Assembly (NCBI GenBank): GCA_948960675.1
Contig: CARDPF010000034.1
Span: 1 to 16,658, forward strand
DNA length: 16,658 nt
Reading direction: 5' to 3'
From: an uncultured Eisenbergiella sp.
GTDB taxonomy: Bacteria > Bacillota > Clostridia > Lachnospirales > Lachnospiraceae
Part shown: positions 6,326 through 15,328 of the stretch, piece after piece
Numbering within the stretch: the stretch's first letter is position 1
How the letters are laid out: each line of letters starts with the position of its first letter
Translations under genes and position numbers: made by a program
The notes under the pieces: generated by a model
Databases searched by the model: none
What the model saw: only the letters and a program-made list of their open reading frames with translations
Told to the model about the DNA's origin: nothing

Positions 6326-7516
6326 ATGATCGCAGGGCAATATAAGGAAATGCTGGGGACAAAATCCGTGATCCGGACGCTCTCGGAAAAGGCGGCGGCG
6401 CGGGCGAAGGTGGTCGGGTATGGGAATGTATATGATTATAGTCTGGGGAATCCCTCCATTCCGGTTGTGCAGGGCTTTACCGACACCCTGATTTCCCTTT
6501 TGCGCACCCAGGACCCGGTGGAACTGCACGGTTACAGTCCGACGCTGGGCATCCCAAGCGTGAAAGAAAAAATTGCCGATTCCCTGCGCGCACGCTTCGG
6601 CATACCGTATGGCCCGGAGCATATTTTCCCCACCTCGGCGGCAGCGGCAGCCCTTGCCCATGCCCTGCGCGCGGTGACGGTTTTTGGGGACGAGGTATTG
6701 ACCTTTGCGCCCTTTTTCCCGGAGTATCATCCGTATGTAAATCTGACGGGCGCGAGGCTGCGGGTAGCGCCGCCGGACACCCAAAATTTTCAAATTGATT
6801 GGGAAGCGGCACAAAAAATGATCGGGGAGAAAACGGCTGCAGTGCTAATCAATACGCCAAACAACCCGTCGGGAGCCGTATATTCGGAAGCGACGCTTAA
6901 AAAGCTGGCGGCGCTTTTGGAAAAAAAGAGCCGGGAATACGGGCATACCATTTACCTGATCTCGGATGAGCCTTACCGGGAGATTGTATTTGACCATAAG
7001 CAGCAGCCCTACGTCTCCCGGTACTATGTAGATACCATTGCCTGCTATTCCTTTTCCAAATCCCTCTCCCTGCCGGGGGAGAGAATCGGCTATCTGGCGG
7101 TCAACCCGGCTTGCCAAGAGGCGGAGACAATTGTCAATATGTGCGGACAGATTTCCAGGGGAATCGGGCATAACTGCCCGTCTTCGCTGATGCAGCTTGC
7201 CATGGCCGAGTCGCTGGACATGACCGTGGATTTTTCCGTATATGAAAAGAACCGCAACCTGCTGTACGCCTGTCTAAAAGAGAACGGCTTCGAGGTGGTA
7301 AAGCCTGCAGGCACATTTTACATTTTCCCCAAAGCGTTGGAAGAAGACGCGGCAGCATTCTGCGAGAAAGCGCTAAACTATGATCTGGTGCTGGTCCCAG
7401 GGGATTCCTTCGGATGCCCGGGGTATTTTAGGATGGCCTATTGCATGGATACCGAAAAAGTGGAGCGTTCCCTTCCCGTACTGCAAAAATTTGTGAGGGA
7501 GACGTACGGAAAATGA
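6326..7516 (+). CDS. PLP-dependent class I/II aminotransferase
   Basis: A 396-residue fold-type I aminotransferase of the aspartate-aminotransferase-like group. Visible landmarks: YSLGNPSIP near the N-terminus, HGYSPTLGIPSVKEKIAD, INTPNNPSGAVYS (substrate and cofactor binding), ISDEPYREIVFD, and the PLP lysine in SFSKSLSLPGERIGY (Lys245). The C-terminal half carries GTFYIFPK and the carboxylate-binding arginine region YFRMAYC. The amino-acid substrate cannot be fixed from sequence; aspartate, aromatic or branched-chain donors are all possible. The start at 6326 is supported by GGGAGG at 6316-6321, which overlaps a less likely ATG at 6314. Gaps are 55 bp to the hydrolase and 91 bp to uppP. Confidence 0.92.
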   Translation: MIAGQYKEMLGTKSVIRTLSEKAAARAKVVGYGNVYDYSLGNPSIPVVQGFTDTLISLLRTQDPVELHGYSPTLGIPSVKEKIADSLRARFGIPYGPEHIFPTSAAAAALAHALRAVTVFGDEVLTFAPFFPEYHPYVNLTGARLRVAPPDTQNFQIDWEAAQKMIGEKTAAVLINTPNNPSGAVYSEATLKKLAALLEKKSREYGHTIYLISDEPYREIVFDHKQQPYVSRYYVDTIACYSFSKSLSLPGERIGYLAVNPACQEAETIVNMCGQISRGIGHNCPSSLMQLAMAESLDMTVDFSVYEKNRNLLYACLKENGFEVVKPAGTFYIFPKALEEDAAAFCEKALNYDLVLVPGDSFGCPGYFRMAYCMDTEKVERSLPVLQKFVRETYGK

Positions 7517-7607
7517 GGAAGACGGAAGGTATTTGGGCAGGGGGTGCAGGCATATATATGCTGTGTCATGTGGAAAAAGCAGGGAGGACAGGAGTTTGGA
7601 GGGTTTG

Positions 7608-8441
7608 ATGGAAATTTTGAAGGCGGCGCTTTTCGGGATTGTGGAAGGTATCACGGAATGGCTGCCCATCAGCAGCACCGGCCATATGATTTTACTCAAC
7701 GAATTTGTGCATATGCAGGTGCGGCAGGAATTTTGGGATATGTTTTTGGTGGTGGTGCAGCTGGGGGCAATTCTGGCCGTCGTGGCGCTCTATTGGAATA
7801 AAATTTTTCCCTTTGATTTTTCGAGGGGGGCCAAAAGCATTGTCAAAACCGATATTATGGTCATGTGGTTTAAAATCGTGGCGGCGTGCATCCCGGCGGC
7901 CGTGGTGGGGATTTTTTTGGATGAGTTTTTGGAAAAATACCTTTACAATCCGACCACGGTGGCGGTTATGCTGATTCTGTTCGGCGTCGGCTTTTTGGTT
8001 ATCGAAAACGGAAACCGGGGGAAAAAGGCGCGGGTACGGAGTGTAAAAAAGCTGACCTACAAGGACGCGCTGGTTATCGGCCTTTTCCAGCTGGTTGCGG
8101 CTGTCTTTCCCGGGACCTCCCGCTCCGGGGCAACGATTTTGGGCGGCCTGATGATCGGGGTATCCCGCACGGTGGCGGCGGAATTTACGTTTTTTCTGGC
8201 GATTCCTGTCATGCTGGGGGCAAGCCTGTTAAAGATTGCCAAGTTCGGTTTGGGTTTTACGGGAAATGAACTGGCGCTCCTGCTTGTGGGAATGGCGGTG
8301 GCGTTTGCAGTGTCCGTGGCAGTGATCCGGTTTTTGATGGGATATATCAAAAAACATGATTTCAAGGCTTTCGGCTGGTACCGCATTGCGCTGGGGGCGC
8401 TTGTACTGCTCTATTTCTATGTGATCAAGGGGACGCCGTAA
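7608..8441 (+). CDS. uppP: Undecaprenyl-diphosphatase (BacA/UppP family)
   Basis: An integral membrane phosphatase that converts undecaprenyl diphosphate to the monophosphate carrier used for peptidoglycan and wall polymers; the family also confers bacitracin resistance. At 277 residues it has the usual length. Both signature motifs are present: EGITEWLPISSTGHMIL (13-29) with Glu17, Ser23 and His26, and PGTSRSGATILGG (168-180) with Arg172. Several hydrophobic segments fit a 7-8 helix topology. The ATG at 7608 is chosen for GGAGGG at 7598-7603; the longer frame from 7533 adds 25 soluble residues with no homology signal. It probably ends the gene run: the next gene has its own promoter. Confidence 0.96.
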   Translation: MEILKAALFGIVEGITEWLPISSTGHMILLNEFVHMQVRQEFWDMFLVVVQLGAILAVVALYWNKIFPFDFSRGAKSIVKTDIMVMWFKIVAACIPAAVVGIFLDEFLEKYLYNPTTVAVMLILFGVGFLVIENGNRGKKARVRSVKKLTYKDALVIGLFQLVAAVFPGTSRSGATILGGLMIGVSRTVAAEFTFFLAIPVMLGASLLKIAKFGLGFTGNELALLLVGMAVAFAVSVAVIRFLMGYIKKHDFKAFGWYRIALGALVLLYFYVIKGTP

Positions 8442-8453
8442 CAGGACAGGTCT

Positions 8454-8467
8454 GTCTGGACTGTTAC
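8454..8467 (+). repeat. Dispersed 14-nt motif (GTCTGGACTGTTAC)
   Basis: Differs in one base from GTCTGAACTGTTAC at 645-658 and 10432-10445. It lies just after uppP and follows a small GACAG-GT-CTGTC inverted repeat (8446-8457), which overlaps its first bases. No T tract follows, so termination function is unclear. Confidence 0.5.
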
Positions 8468-8496
8468 CGCATTTCGTGATAACTTGAAAGAAAGTA

Positions 8497-8526
8497 TTGA
8501 AATTGCAGGGTCATTTATGGTATATT
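8497..8526 (+). promoter_or_regulatory. Sigma-A type promoter of the chemoreceptor gene
   Basis: TTGAAA (8497-8502) and TATATT (8521-8526) with an 18-bp spacer. It implies a leader of about 100 nt before the ATG at 8636. No flagellar sigma-D consensus (TAAA/CCGATAT) is apparent, so the receptor is probably expressed independently of the flagellar regulon. Confidence 0.6.
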
Positions 8527-8635
8527 GGATTTGTATGCAGAGTAATCGGTAGAATGCCCGACTGTTAGGTGCCGGCATACCGGTTTGTAAGGTTTTATTA
8601 CATTTTACAATTTTGAAGAGGGAAGGTACACTTCT

Positions 8636-10288
8636 ATGCGGAAAAGTATTAAGCGGACAGTGAGTATCCGGGTAGTTGCTTCGTTGACGGCGGTCATTTT
8701 ATTCAGTGTCATGATGACTATCAGCATACTCCGGGTGGACAATAACCAGACGGCCAGCGCACAGGCCAATGCGTTATTGAGCAGGGCACAGCAGGCGGAA
8801 ACGGCGCATTATAAGTGGTCCAGCAATTTAAGCAATGCGTTGTATGCCGGAACGGAATTTACCGGAAGCATTGATCCTAGTACCTGTGTTTTGGGGCAAT
8901 GGATTTATGGGGAGGCCGGGACGGATGACCAGACGGTTTTGGGGCTGCGCAAGCAGCTGGAGCCGTTACATAAAGAGTTACATGAATCTGCGACTTATGT
9001 ATTGGGATTGCTGGAGAACGATCCTGCGCAGGCAAGGGATTATTACCAGCAGACGATACAGTCCAACCTCGGTGTGCTGGTAGGGTTGTTGGACGAGGTG
9101 GTGGAGCAGGGGACAAGGCTGAACGAAGAGAGCCAGGCGCGCATGAGAAGTGTGATTTTCACAATGCATGCGACTTCGATTATCGGACTTTCCATCTCCC
9201 TGATCTGCCTGATCGGTTTAATCACGTATGTGCTGCGCAGTGTGCTCAAACCCATCCTGCTCATCACCCAAAAAACCAGACCGCTGCAGGAGGGCAGGCT
9301 GGCGCTGGATTTGGATTACAGTGCGGATAACGAACTGGGTGATTTGGCCGATACGCTTAAGAAGTCCTTGAAGCGGATCCGGGATTATGTGGAAGATATC
9401 AACCGTATTATGGGACTTTTGTCGGAAGGAAACTTTAATGTACAGACTTCCAGTCCTTTCATCGGGGACTTTAAGTCGATTGAGGAATCCATTGCAAGCT
9501 TTACGTCCACGATTTCCATGGCGTTTAACCGGATCCATCTGGCGGAGAACAAGGTTTCCGGCAATGCGGAGCAGCTGTCCAGCGGTTCCCAGACGTTGGC
9601 CCGGGGCGCAACCCAGCAGGCCAGTGCCGTGGAGGAATTGTATTCCATGCTGGACGACCTTTCCCAGAGCGCCAAGAAGAATGTGGAGACGGCGTTCCAT
9701 GCGCAGGAGAGCGCAAGGCTCACAGGAGAACAGGTTACCATCAGCAGCAAGCAGATGGAAGAGATGGTGGCGGCCATGGGCGATATTTCGGAAGCCTCCC
9801 AAAAGATCGGCAGGATTATCGCAACAATAGAAAACATTGCATTCCAGACCAATATTTTAGCCTTGAATGCAGCTGTTGAGGCTGCCAGGGCGGGTACCGC
9901 AGGACGTGGGTTTGCGGTGGTCTCCAATGAAGTCCGCAGTTTGGCGACACAGTCCGATCAGGCGGCAAAAGCGACGAAAGAATTGATTGAGAATTCCGTT
10001 TTGGCCGCAGAGAAAGGCAGCAAGATTGTGGATGAAGTTTCCAAGACCCTGACGACGACGCTGGATCTTGTGGTACAGTCAAATGACGCTATCGGAACGA
10101 TCGCCAAGGCGGTACAGAATGAAGCGACGGCGATTTCCGAGGTGACGCAGGGAATCGGACAGATTGCAGATGTGGTGCAGACCAACTCCGCCAGCAGTGA
10201 GGAATCGGCGGCAGTCAGTTCCGAATTGTTCGAGCAGGTGCGCCTGTTGCAGGATCAGACAAAGAAATTCCGCTTGAAGCAGAATTGA
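8636..10288 (+). CDS. Methyl-accepting chemotaxis protein with CZB-like sensor domain
   Basis: A 550-residue receptor. TM1 is about 12-32 and TM2 about 179-200, giving a 145-residue outside sensor. That sensor has the chemoreceptor zinc-binding (CZB) pattern: AHYKW (His58), C84-V-L-G-Q-W89, and LHKELH (His112, His116), a possible 3His/1Cys zinc site. A HAMP linker follows TM2 (about 200-255). The cytoplasmic signalling helices contain the conserved hairpin tip IAFQTNILALNAAVEAARAG and GRGFAVVSNEVRSLA, which contacts CheA/CheW. It therefore probably directs motility, or a related output, in response to zinc or a zinc-reactive oxidant. No che or flagellar genes are adjacent. The ribosome binding site GAGGGAAGG lies 9 nt before the ATG. 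Confidence 0.95.
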   Translation: MRKSIKRTVSIRVVASLTAVILFSVMMTISILRVDNNQTASAQANALLSRAQQAETAHYKWSSNLSNALYAGTEFTGSIDPSTCVLGQWIYGEAGTDDQTVLGLRKQLEPLHKELHESATYVLGLLENDPAQARDYYQQTIQSNLGVLVGLLDEVVEQGTRLNEESQARMRSVIFTMHATSIIGLSISLICLIGLITYVLRSVLKPILLITQKTRPLQEGRLALDLDYSADNELGDLADTLKKSLKRIRDYVEDINRIMGLLSEGNFNVQTSSPFIGDFKSIEESIASFTSTISMAFNRIHLAENKVSGNAEQLSSGSQTLARGATQQASAVEELYSMLDDLSQSAKKNVETAFHAQESARLTGEQVTISSKQMEEMVAAMGDISEASQKIGRIIATIENIAFQTNILALNAAVEAARAGTAGRGFAVVSNEVRSLATQSDQAAKATKELIENSVLAAEKGSKIVDEVSKTLTTTLDLVVQSNDAIGTIAKAVQNEATAISEVTQGIGQIADVVQTNSASSEESAAVSSELFEQVRLLQDQTKKFRLKQN

Positions 10289-10340
10289 CGCAAGGATGTC
10301 CCGGGACATTTGTGCATAACGAAAACCGGTTTCAAATCCG

Positions 10341-10374
10341 GCAAAACGGCAGGATGCAAAGCCTGCCGTTTTGC
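10341..10374 (+). terminator. Intrinsic terminator after the chemoreceptor gene
   Basis: A perfect 13-bp stem, GCAAAACGGCAGG (10341-10353) with CCTGCCGTTTTGC (10362-10374), and an 8-nt loop. The GC-rich core is followed by TTTT on one side and preceded by AAAA on the other, so it could work in both directions. It lies about 50 bp past the stop codon. Confidence 0.7.
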
Positions 10375-10383
10375 ATGTAGCCG

Positions 10384-10452
10384 AATATTTGTAACAGTTT
10401 AGACAGGTCTGTACATTTACTGCGCAGACTTGTCTGAACTGTTACGAATATT
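10384..10452. repeat. Hairpin built from two copies of the dispersed 14-nt motif
   Basis: Arms of 28 nt (10384-10411 and 10425-10452) pair with only three mismatches or wobbles around a 13-nt loop. Each arm carries the motif: GTAACAGTTTAGAC on the left and GTCTGAACTGTTAC on the right, then AATATT at the outer ends. The single copies at 645-658 and 8454-8467 look like half sites of this structure. It lies between the terminator and the next promoter. Confidence 0.75.
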
Positions 10453-10474
10453 TTCCCGGAAAAGCGTGTTTTTA

Positions 10475-10503
10475 TTGACAATGGGGGATTTTAGAGGTAA
10501 ACT
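10475..10503 (+). promoter_or_regulatory. Sigma-A type promoter of the DUF6465-type gene
   Basis: A perfect -35 box TTGACA (10475-10480), a 17-bp spacer and the -10 box TAAACT (10498-10503). Transcription would start near 10510 and give an unusually long leader of about 270 nt before the ATG at 10783. Confidence 0.65.
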
Positions 10504-10509
10504 GAATCC

Positions 10510-10782
10510 GGGGATAAGATAGAAGTTGGTTGAATTTATGATAATTTTTATCATTCACGGGTCAGGGATATGCATAAACCGTGCATTTCGCAAGAGCATG
10601 GTACAGGTGCATTTTCGTGTTTCGTGAGTCAAAAGAAGATTTTAACAGTTCAACTGGCTTTCATACATAAAAGCCTGCCGGAAAACGGCATGCTTCAGAC
10701 AAAGCGGCGGCCGGCAGGCCGGATCGTTATGGTTTGTCCGCGGAAGGACAAATTTTTCTTAGAATGGAAGAAGGAGAATCAA
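10510..10782 (+). other. Long untranslated leader of the DUF6465-type gene
   Basis: About 270 nt. Besides the palindrome at 10538, it contains two similar segments, GTGCATTTCG near 10581 and GTGCATTTTCG near 10608, and a 9-bp pair GCCTGCCGG (10673-10681) with CCGGCAGGC (10711-10719). The in-frame ATG at 10570 would extend the protein by 71 residues, but that stretch has a different composition and no ribosome binding site, so I read it as non-coding. No known riboswitch class is recognised. Confidence 0.45.
10538..10554. promoter_or_regulatory. AT-rich palindrome resembling a Fur box
   Basis: ATGATAATTTTTATCAT is a perfect inverted repeat (ATGATAA/TTATCAT around TTT). The inner TGATAATTTTTATCA differs by one base from the 7-1-7 Fur consensus TGATAATNATTATCA. 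It lies about 30 bp past the predicted transcription start, where a repressor could act as a roadblock. A chance AT-rich palindrome remains possible. Confidence 0.4.
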
Positions 10783-11337
10783 ATGGCAAGGAAGAAAGCA
10801 GTGGAAGCGAGTACAGCGGCAGAAGTAAAGGAAACGGTAGAAGCCAAGGGAGCACAGACCGTTGCGGAAGCCGTCAAGGACAATGAGGCAGTAAAGGCAG
10901 AGGAAGCGCCCAAAAAGGATGAAGAAGCGCCTGTGGAGAAGAAAAGCCGTACAAGGAAAGCGGCTGAGCCCAAGGCAGAGAAGAAAACGCCCGGACGCAG
11001 GAAGAAAGTAGTTGCGGTTGAGGAAGCGCCTGTGGCGAAAAAGGCTGCCGCAGCCAAAAAAGAGGAATCAACCAAGAAAGAAGCCGCAGATACAGGGAAG
11101 GCTCCGCAAAAGAGGGGCCCCAGGAAAGCCAAAGAGGTGGAGGCTTCCGTATGCCTGCAGTATTCCGACAAGGAATATTCCACAGAGAAGCTGGTTGCCA
11201 TTGCAAAGGATATATGGCAGTATGATCTGGGACAGGATCCGAAAGGTTTAAAGAGTGTGGAACTGTATGTGAAACCCGAGGAGAATGCGGTTTATTATGT
11301 AATGAATAAAGAGACGACAGGAAGCTTTACGATTTAA
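10783..11337 (+). CDS. Lys/Ala/Glu-rich protein with DUF6465-type C-terminal domain
   Basis: A 184-residue protein in two parts. Residues 1-120 are a low-complexity, highly charged Ala/Lys/Glu tail with basic patches such as KKSRTRKAAEPKAEKK, TPGRRKK and QKRGPRKAK, reminiscent of histone H1-like tails and probably disordered. Residues 121-184 form a compact domain with LQYSDKEYSTEKLVAIAK, LKSVELYVKPEENAVYYVMN and a closing GSFTI, which I recognise as the DUF6465 type common in Lachnospiraceae. Its function is unknown; the basic tail suggests nucleic-acid binding, by inference only. AAGGAGA at 10771-10777 fixes the start. The gene has its own promoter and terminator, so it is a single-gene unit. 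Confidence 0.85.
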   Translation: MARKKAVEASTAAEVKETVEAKGAQTVAEAVKDNEAVKAEEAPKKDEEAPVEKKSRTRKAAEPKAEKKTPGRRKKVVAVEEAPVAKKAAAAKKEESTKKEAADTGKAPQKRGPRKAKEVEASVCLQYSDKEYSTEKLVAIAKDIWQYDLGQDPKGLKSVELYVKPEENAVYYVMNKETTGSFTI

Positions 11338-11378
11338 ACACACGGACGGGCTGACTGTCCGGTCATGTTTAGGCAGGC

Positions 11379-11420
11379 AGCTGCCGCCGGATGCTTATAG
11401 TGGCATCGGCGGCAGCTTTT
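11379..11420 (+). terminator. Intrinsic terminator after the DUF6465-type gene
   Basis: AGCTGCCGCCGGATGC pairs with GCATCGGCGGCAGCT with one bulged G, around a short loop (TTATAGTG), followed by TTTT and a further T-rich stretch. It separates this gene from the heat-shock promoter 60 bp on. Confidence 0.9.
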
Positions 11421-11479
11421 GTGTTTGCGGTTTTATATTTTTTTCATAGATTCTTCATAAGTATTTTGGGAAAAAGAGG

Positions 11480-11508
11480 TTGACAATAAATGGGGTTAGT
11501 GATATCTT
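11480..11508 (+). promoter_or_regulatory. Sigma-A promoter of the hrcA-grpE-dnaK-dnaJ operon
   Basis: TTGACA (11480-11485), a 17-bp spacer and TATCTT (11503-11508). The start point would be near 11515, so the CIRCE operator at 11524 lies just inside the transcribed region, as in other class I heat-shock operons. Confidence 0.85.
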
Positions 11509-11523
11509 AATCATCAGAAGGTG

Positions 11524-11550
11524 TTAGCACTCAAACCAAACGAGTGCTAA
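11524..11550. promoter_or_regulatory. CIRCE operator (HrcA binding site)
   Basis: A perfect match to the consensus: TTAGCACTC, nine spacer bases (AAACCAAAC), GAGTGCTAA. HrcA binds here and blocks transcription until heat or unfolded protein draws GroEL away from it. It is 23 bp before the hrcA start codon, so HrcA regulates its own gene. It is the only CIRCE in the window. Confidence 0.98.
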
Positions 11551-11573
11551 TAAGGAATGCGGAAGGAGGTACC

Positions 11574-12602
11574 ATGGAACTGGATGAGAGAAAGCGGAAG
11601 ATTTTACAGGCAGTGATCCGCACATATCTGGAGACGGGCGAGCCGGTGGGCAGCAGGACGATTTCCAAATATACCGATCTGAATTTAAGTTCCGCGACCA
11701 TCCGCAATGAGATGTCAGATCTGGAGGAGATGGGGTATATCATACAGCCCCACACTTCTGCCGGACGGATTCCTTCCGATAAGGGCTACCGCTTCTATGT
11801 GGACACCATGCTGGAGGAGAAGGAGCGGGAAGTTGATGAATTAAAGGGTTTGCTGGTGGAAAAGGATGAGAAGATGGACACCCTGCTAAAACGGGTAGCC
11901 AATGTCCTTGCCACGAACACCAATTATGCGGCGATGATCACGGCTCCGCAGTACCACCAGAATAAGTTAAAGTTTATACAGCTTTCCCAGGTGGATGAGC
12001 ACCAGATTCTTGCGGTTATCGTGGTGGAAGGCAATGTGATTAAGAATACAATGTTAAGGGTGGAGGAGGCATTGGACCATGAAACACTCTTAAAGCTGAA
12101 TATTCTTTTGAACACCCACCTAAACGGACTGTCAATTGAGGAGATCAATTTGGGAATGATCGCCGAATTGAAGAAGCAGGCGGGAATCCACAGCGCCATC
12201 ATCAGCGAGGTGATTGATGCCGTGGCGGAGGCGATTAAGTCCGATGAGGATTTAAAGATTTATACGAGCGGGACCAGAAACATCTTAAAGTACCCCGAAC
12301 TGACGGATAACCGTGAGAGGGCGGGGGAATTGATCAGTGTTTTTGAAGAGAAAAAATCGCTCCATGAATTTGTTACGGAGACCCTTTCGGAGGAGAAGGA
12401 CACCGGGATTCAGGTATATATCGGCAGTGAAGCGCCGGTACAGTCCATGAAGGATTGCAGTGTAGTGACCGCGACTTACGATCTGGGAGAGGGCATGCGG
12501 GGGACGGTGGGGATTATCGGACCAAAGCGCATGGATTATGACAAGGTAATCGGCACGCTAAAGACTCTGATGAATGAATTAGACACTTTATATAAGAAGT
12601 AG
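11574..12602 (+). CDS. hrcA: Heat-inducible transcription repressor HrcA
   Basis: The CIRCE-binding repressor of class I heat-shock genes. The 342-residue length is typical. The N-terminal winged helix (about 1-75) shows MELDERKRKILQAVIRTYLE, GEPVGSRTISKYTDLNLSSA, TIRNEMSDLEEMGYI and HTSAGRIPSDKGYRFYVD. The central GAF-like dimerisation region follows, then a C-terminal segment with EGMRGTVGIIGPKRMDYDKV. Its activity in known species depends on GroE. The start at 11574 follows AAGGAGGT at 11563-11570; an in-frame ATG at 11544 lies inside CIRCE and is rejected. It is the first gene of the operon; grpE follows within about 5-14 bp. Confidence 0.98.
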   Translation: MELDERKRKILQAVIRTYLETGEPVGSRTISKYTDLNLSSATIRNEMSDLEEMGYIIQPHTSAGRIPSDKGYRFYVDTMLEEKEREVDELKGLLVEKDEKMDTLLKRVANVLATNTNYAAMITAPQYHQNKLKFIQLSQVDEHQILAVIVVEGNVIKNTMLRVEEALDHETLLKLNILLNTHLNGLSIEEINLGMIAELKKQAGIHSAIISEVIDAVAEAIKSDEDLKIYTSGTRNILKYPELTDNRERAGELISVFEEKKSLHEFVTETLSEEKDTGIQVYIGSEAPVQSMKDCSVVTATYDLGEGMRGTVGIIGPKRMDYDKVIGTLKTLMNELDTLYKK

Positions 12603-12616
12603 AAAGGATGGCAGAC

Positions 12617-13324
12617 GTGGCAGACGAGAGAAAGGCAGAAGAACTGGATCAGGAAACCACAGACAATCTGGAATCTGTGCAGGAGGGGGAAGAGGCAGCA
12701 GCCCAGGACTGCGAAGCGCAGGATTTGGAAGGGGCGGATGACGCGCCGGAATGTAAGGAGGCCGGGGACGATGTGGAGGAAGACGGCGCAACCGACGGAG
12801 GGGATGCGGATAACGCACAGTCCGACAGCGTAGCGGCTGACAAGGAGAAGAAGGGATTTTTTGCCAAAAAGAAGGATAAAAAGGAAGAGGCTTACAAGAC
12901 GCAGATCAGCGAACTGCAGGATAAAGTGATGCGGCAGATGGCTGAGTTTGAAAATTTCCGCAAGCGCACGGAAAAAGAAAAGACCGCCATGTTTGAGACG
13001 GGGGCCAAGAGCGTTGTGGAAAAGATCCTTCCGGTAGTGGATAATTTTGAGAGGGGACTGGCGAGCGTTGGGCAGGAGCAGCAGGAGGAGCCGTTTGTGG
13101 AGGGCATGAACAAGATTTACAAGCAGCTGATGACAGAACTTGAGAATCTTGGCGTAAAGCCCATTGAGGCGGTGGGACAGGAGTTTAACCCGGAACTGCA
13201 TAATGCGGTGATGCAGGTGGAGAATGATGAACTGGAATCCGGCACGGTGGCGCAGGAACTTTTAAAAGGCTACACCTACAGGGACAGCGTAGTCAGGCAT
13301 AGTATGGTAGCAGTGGTGCAGTAA
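12617..13324 (+). CDS. grpE: Nucleotide exchange factor GrpE
   Basis: Releases ADP from DnaK and so resets the Hsp70 cycle. The first 75 or so residues are a very acidic, probably disordered tail (AQDCEAQDLEGADD and similar), longer than in many GrpEs. The core then shows a coiled coil, VMRQMAEFENFRKRTEKEK, AKSVVEKILPVVDNFERGL, and the C-terminal beta domain GQEFNPELHNAVMQ...LLKGYTYRDSVVRHSMV, all family hallmarks. Start: ATG 12608 leaves no room for a ribosome binding site, while GTG 12617 has AAAGGA (12603-12608) 8 nt upstream, so I prefer GTG (235 residues; 238 from ATG). It follows hrcA closely and precedes dnaK by 58 bp. Confidence 0.97.
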   Translation: MADERKAEELDQETTDNLESVQEGEEAAAQDCEAQDLEGADDAPECKEAGDDVEEDGATDGGDADNAQSDSVAADKEKKGFFAKKKDKKEEAYKTQISELQDKVMRQMAEFENFRKRTEKEKTAMFETGAKSVVEKILPVVDNFERGLASVGQEQQEEPFVEGMNKIYKQLMTELENLGVKPIEAVGQEFNPELHNAVMQVENDELESGTVAQELLKGYTYRDSVVRHSMVAVVQ

Positions 13325-13337
13325 CGGCACCTTATAG

Positions 13338-15251
<1,914 letters not shown>

Positions 15252-15256
15252 AAGGT

Positions 15257-15295
15257 TAGCGCTAAAGGGGTCAAGTGATTGGCCCCTACTTGCGC
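15257..15295 (+). other. Hairpin in the dnaK-dnaJ spacer
   Basis: AGGGGTC pairs with GGCCCCT (with G-U) around AAGTGATT, enclosed by a GCGC/GCGC pair. No T tract follows, so it is not a strong terminator. It could trim dnaJ expression relative to dnaK or act as an mRNA processing site. Confidence 0.45.
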
Positions 15296-15328
15296 GTAAA
15301 CCGGTTGTCGGCAACATGGAGGTTATAT

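Noticed and set aside
10570..10782. In-frame 71-residue N-terminal extension of the DUF6465-type protein
   Set aside because: No ribosome binding site, different composition, and AAGGAGA marks the start at 10783.
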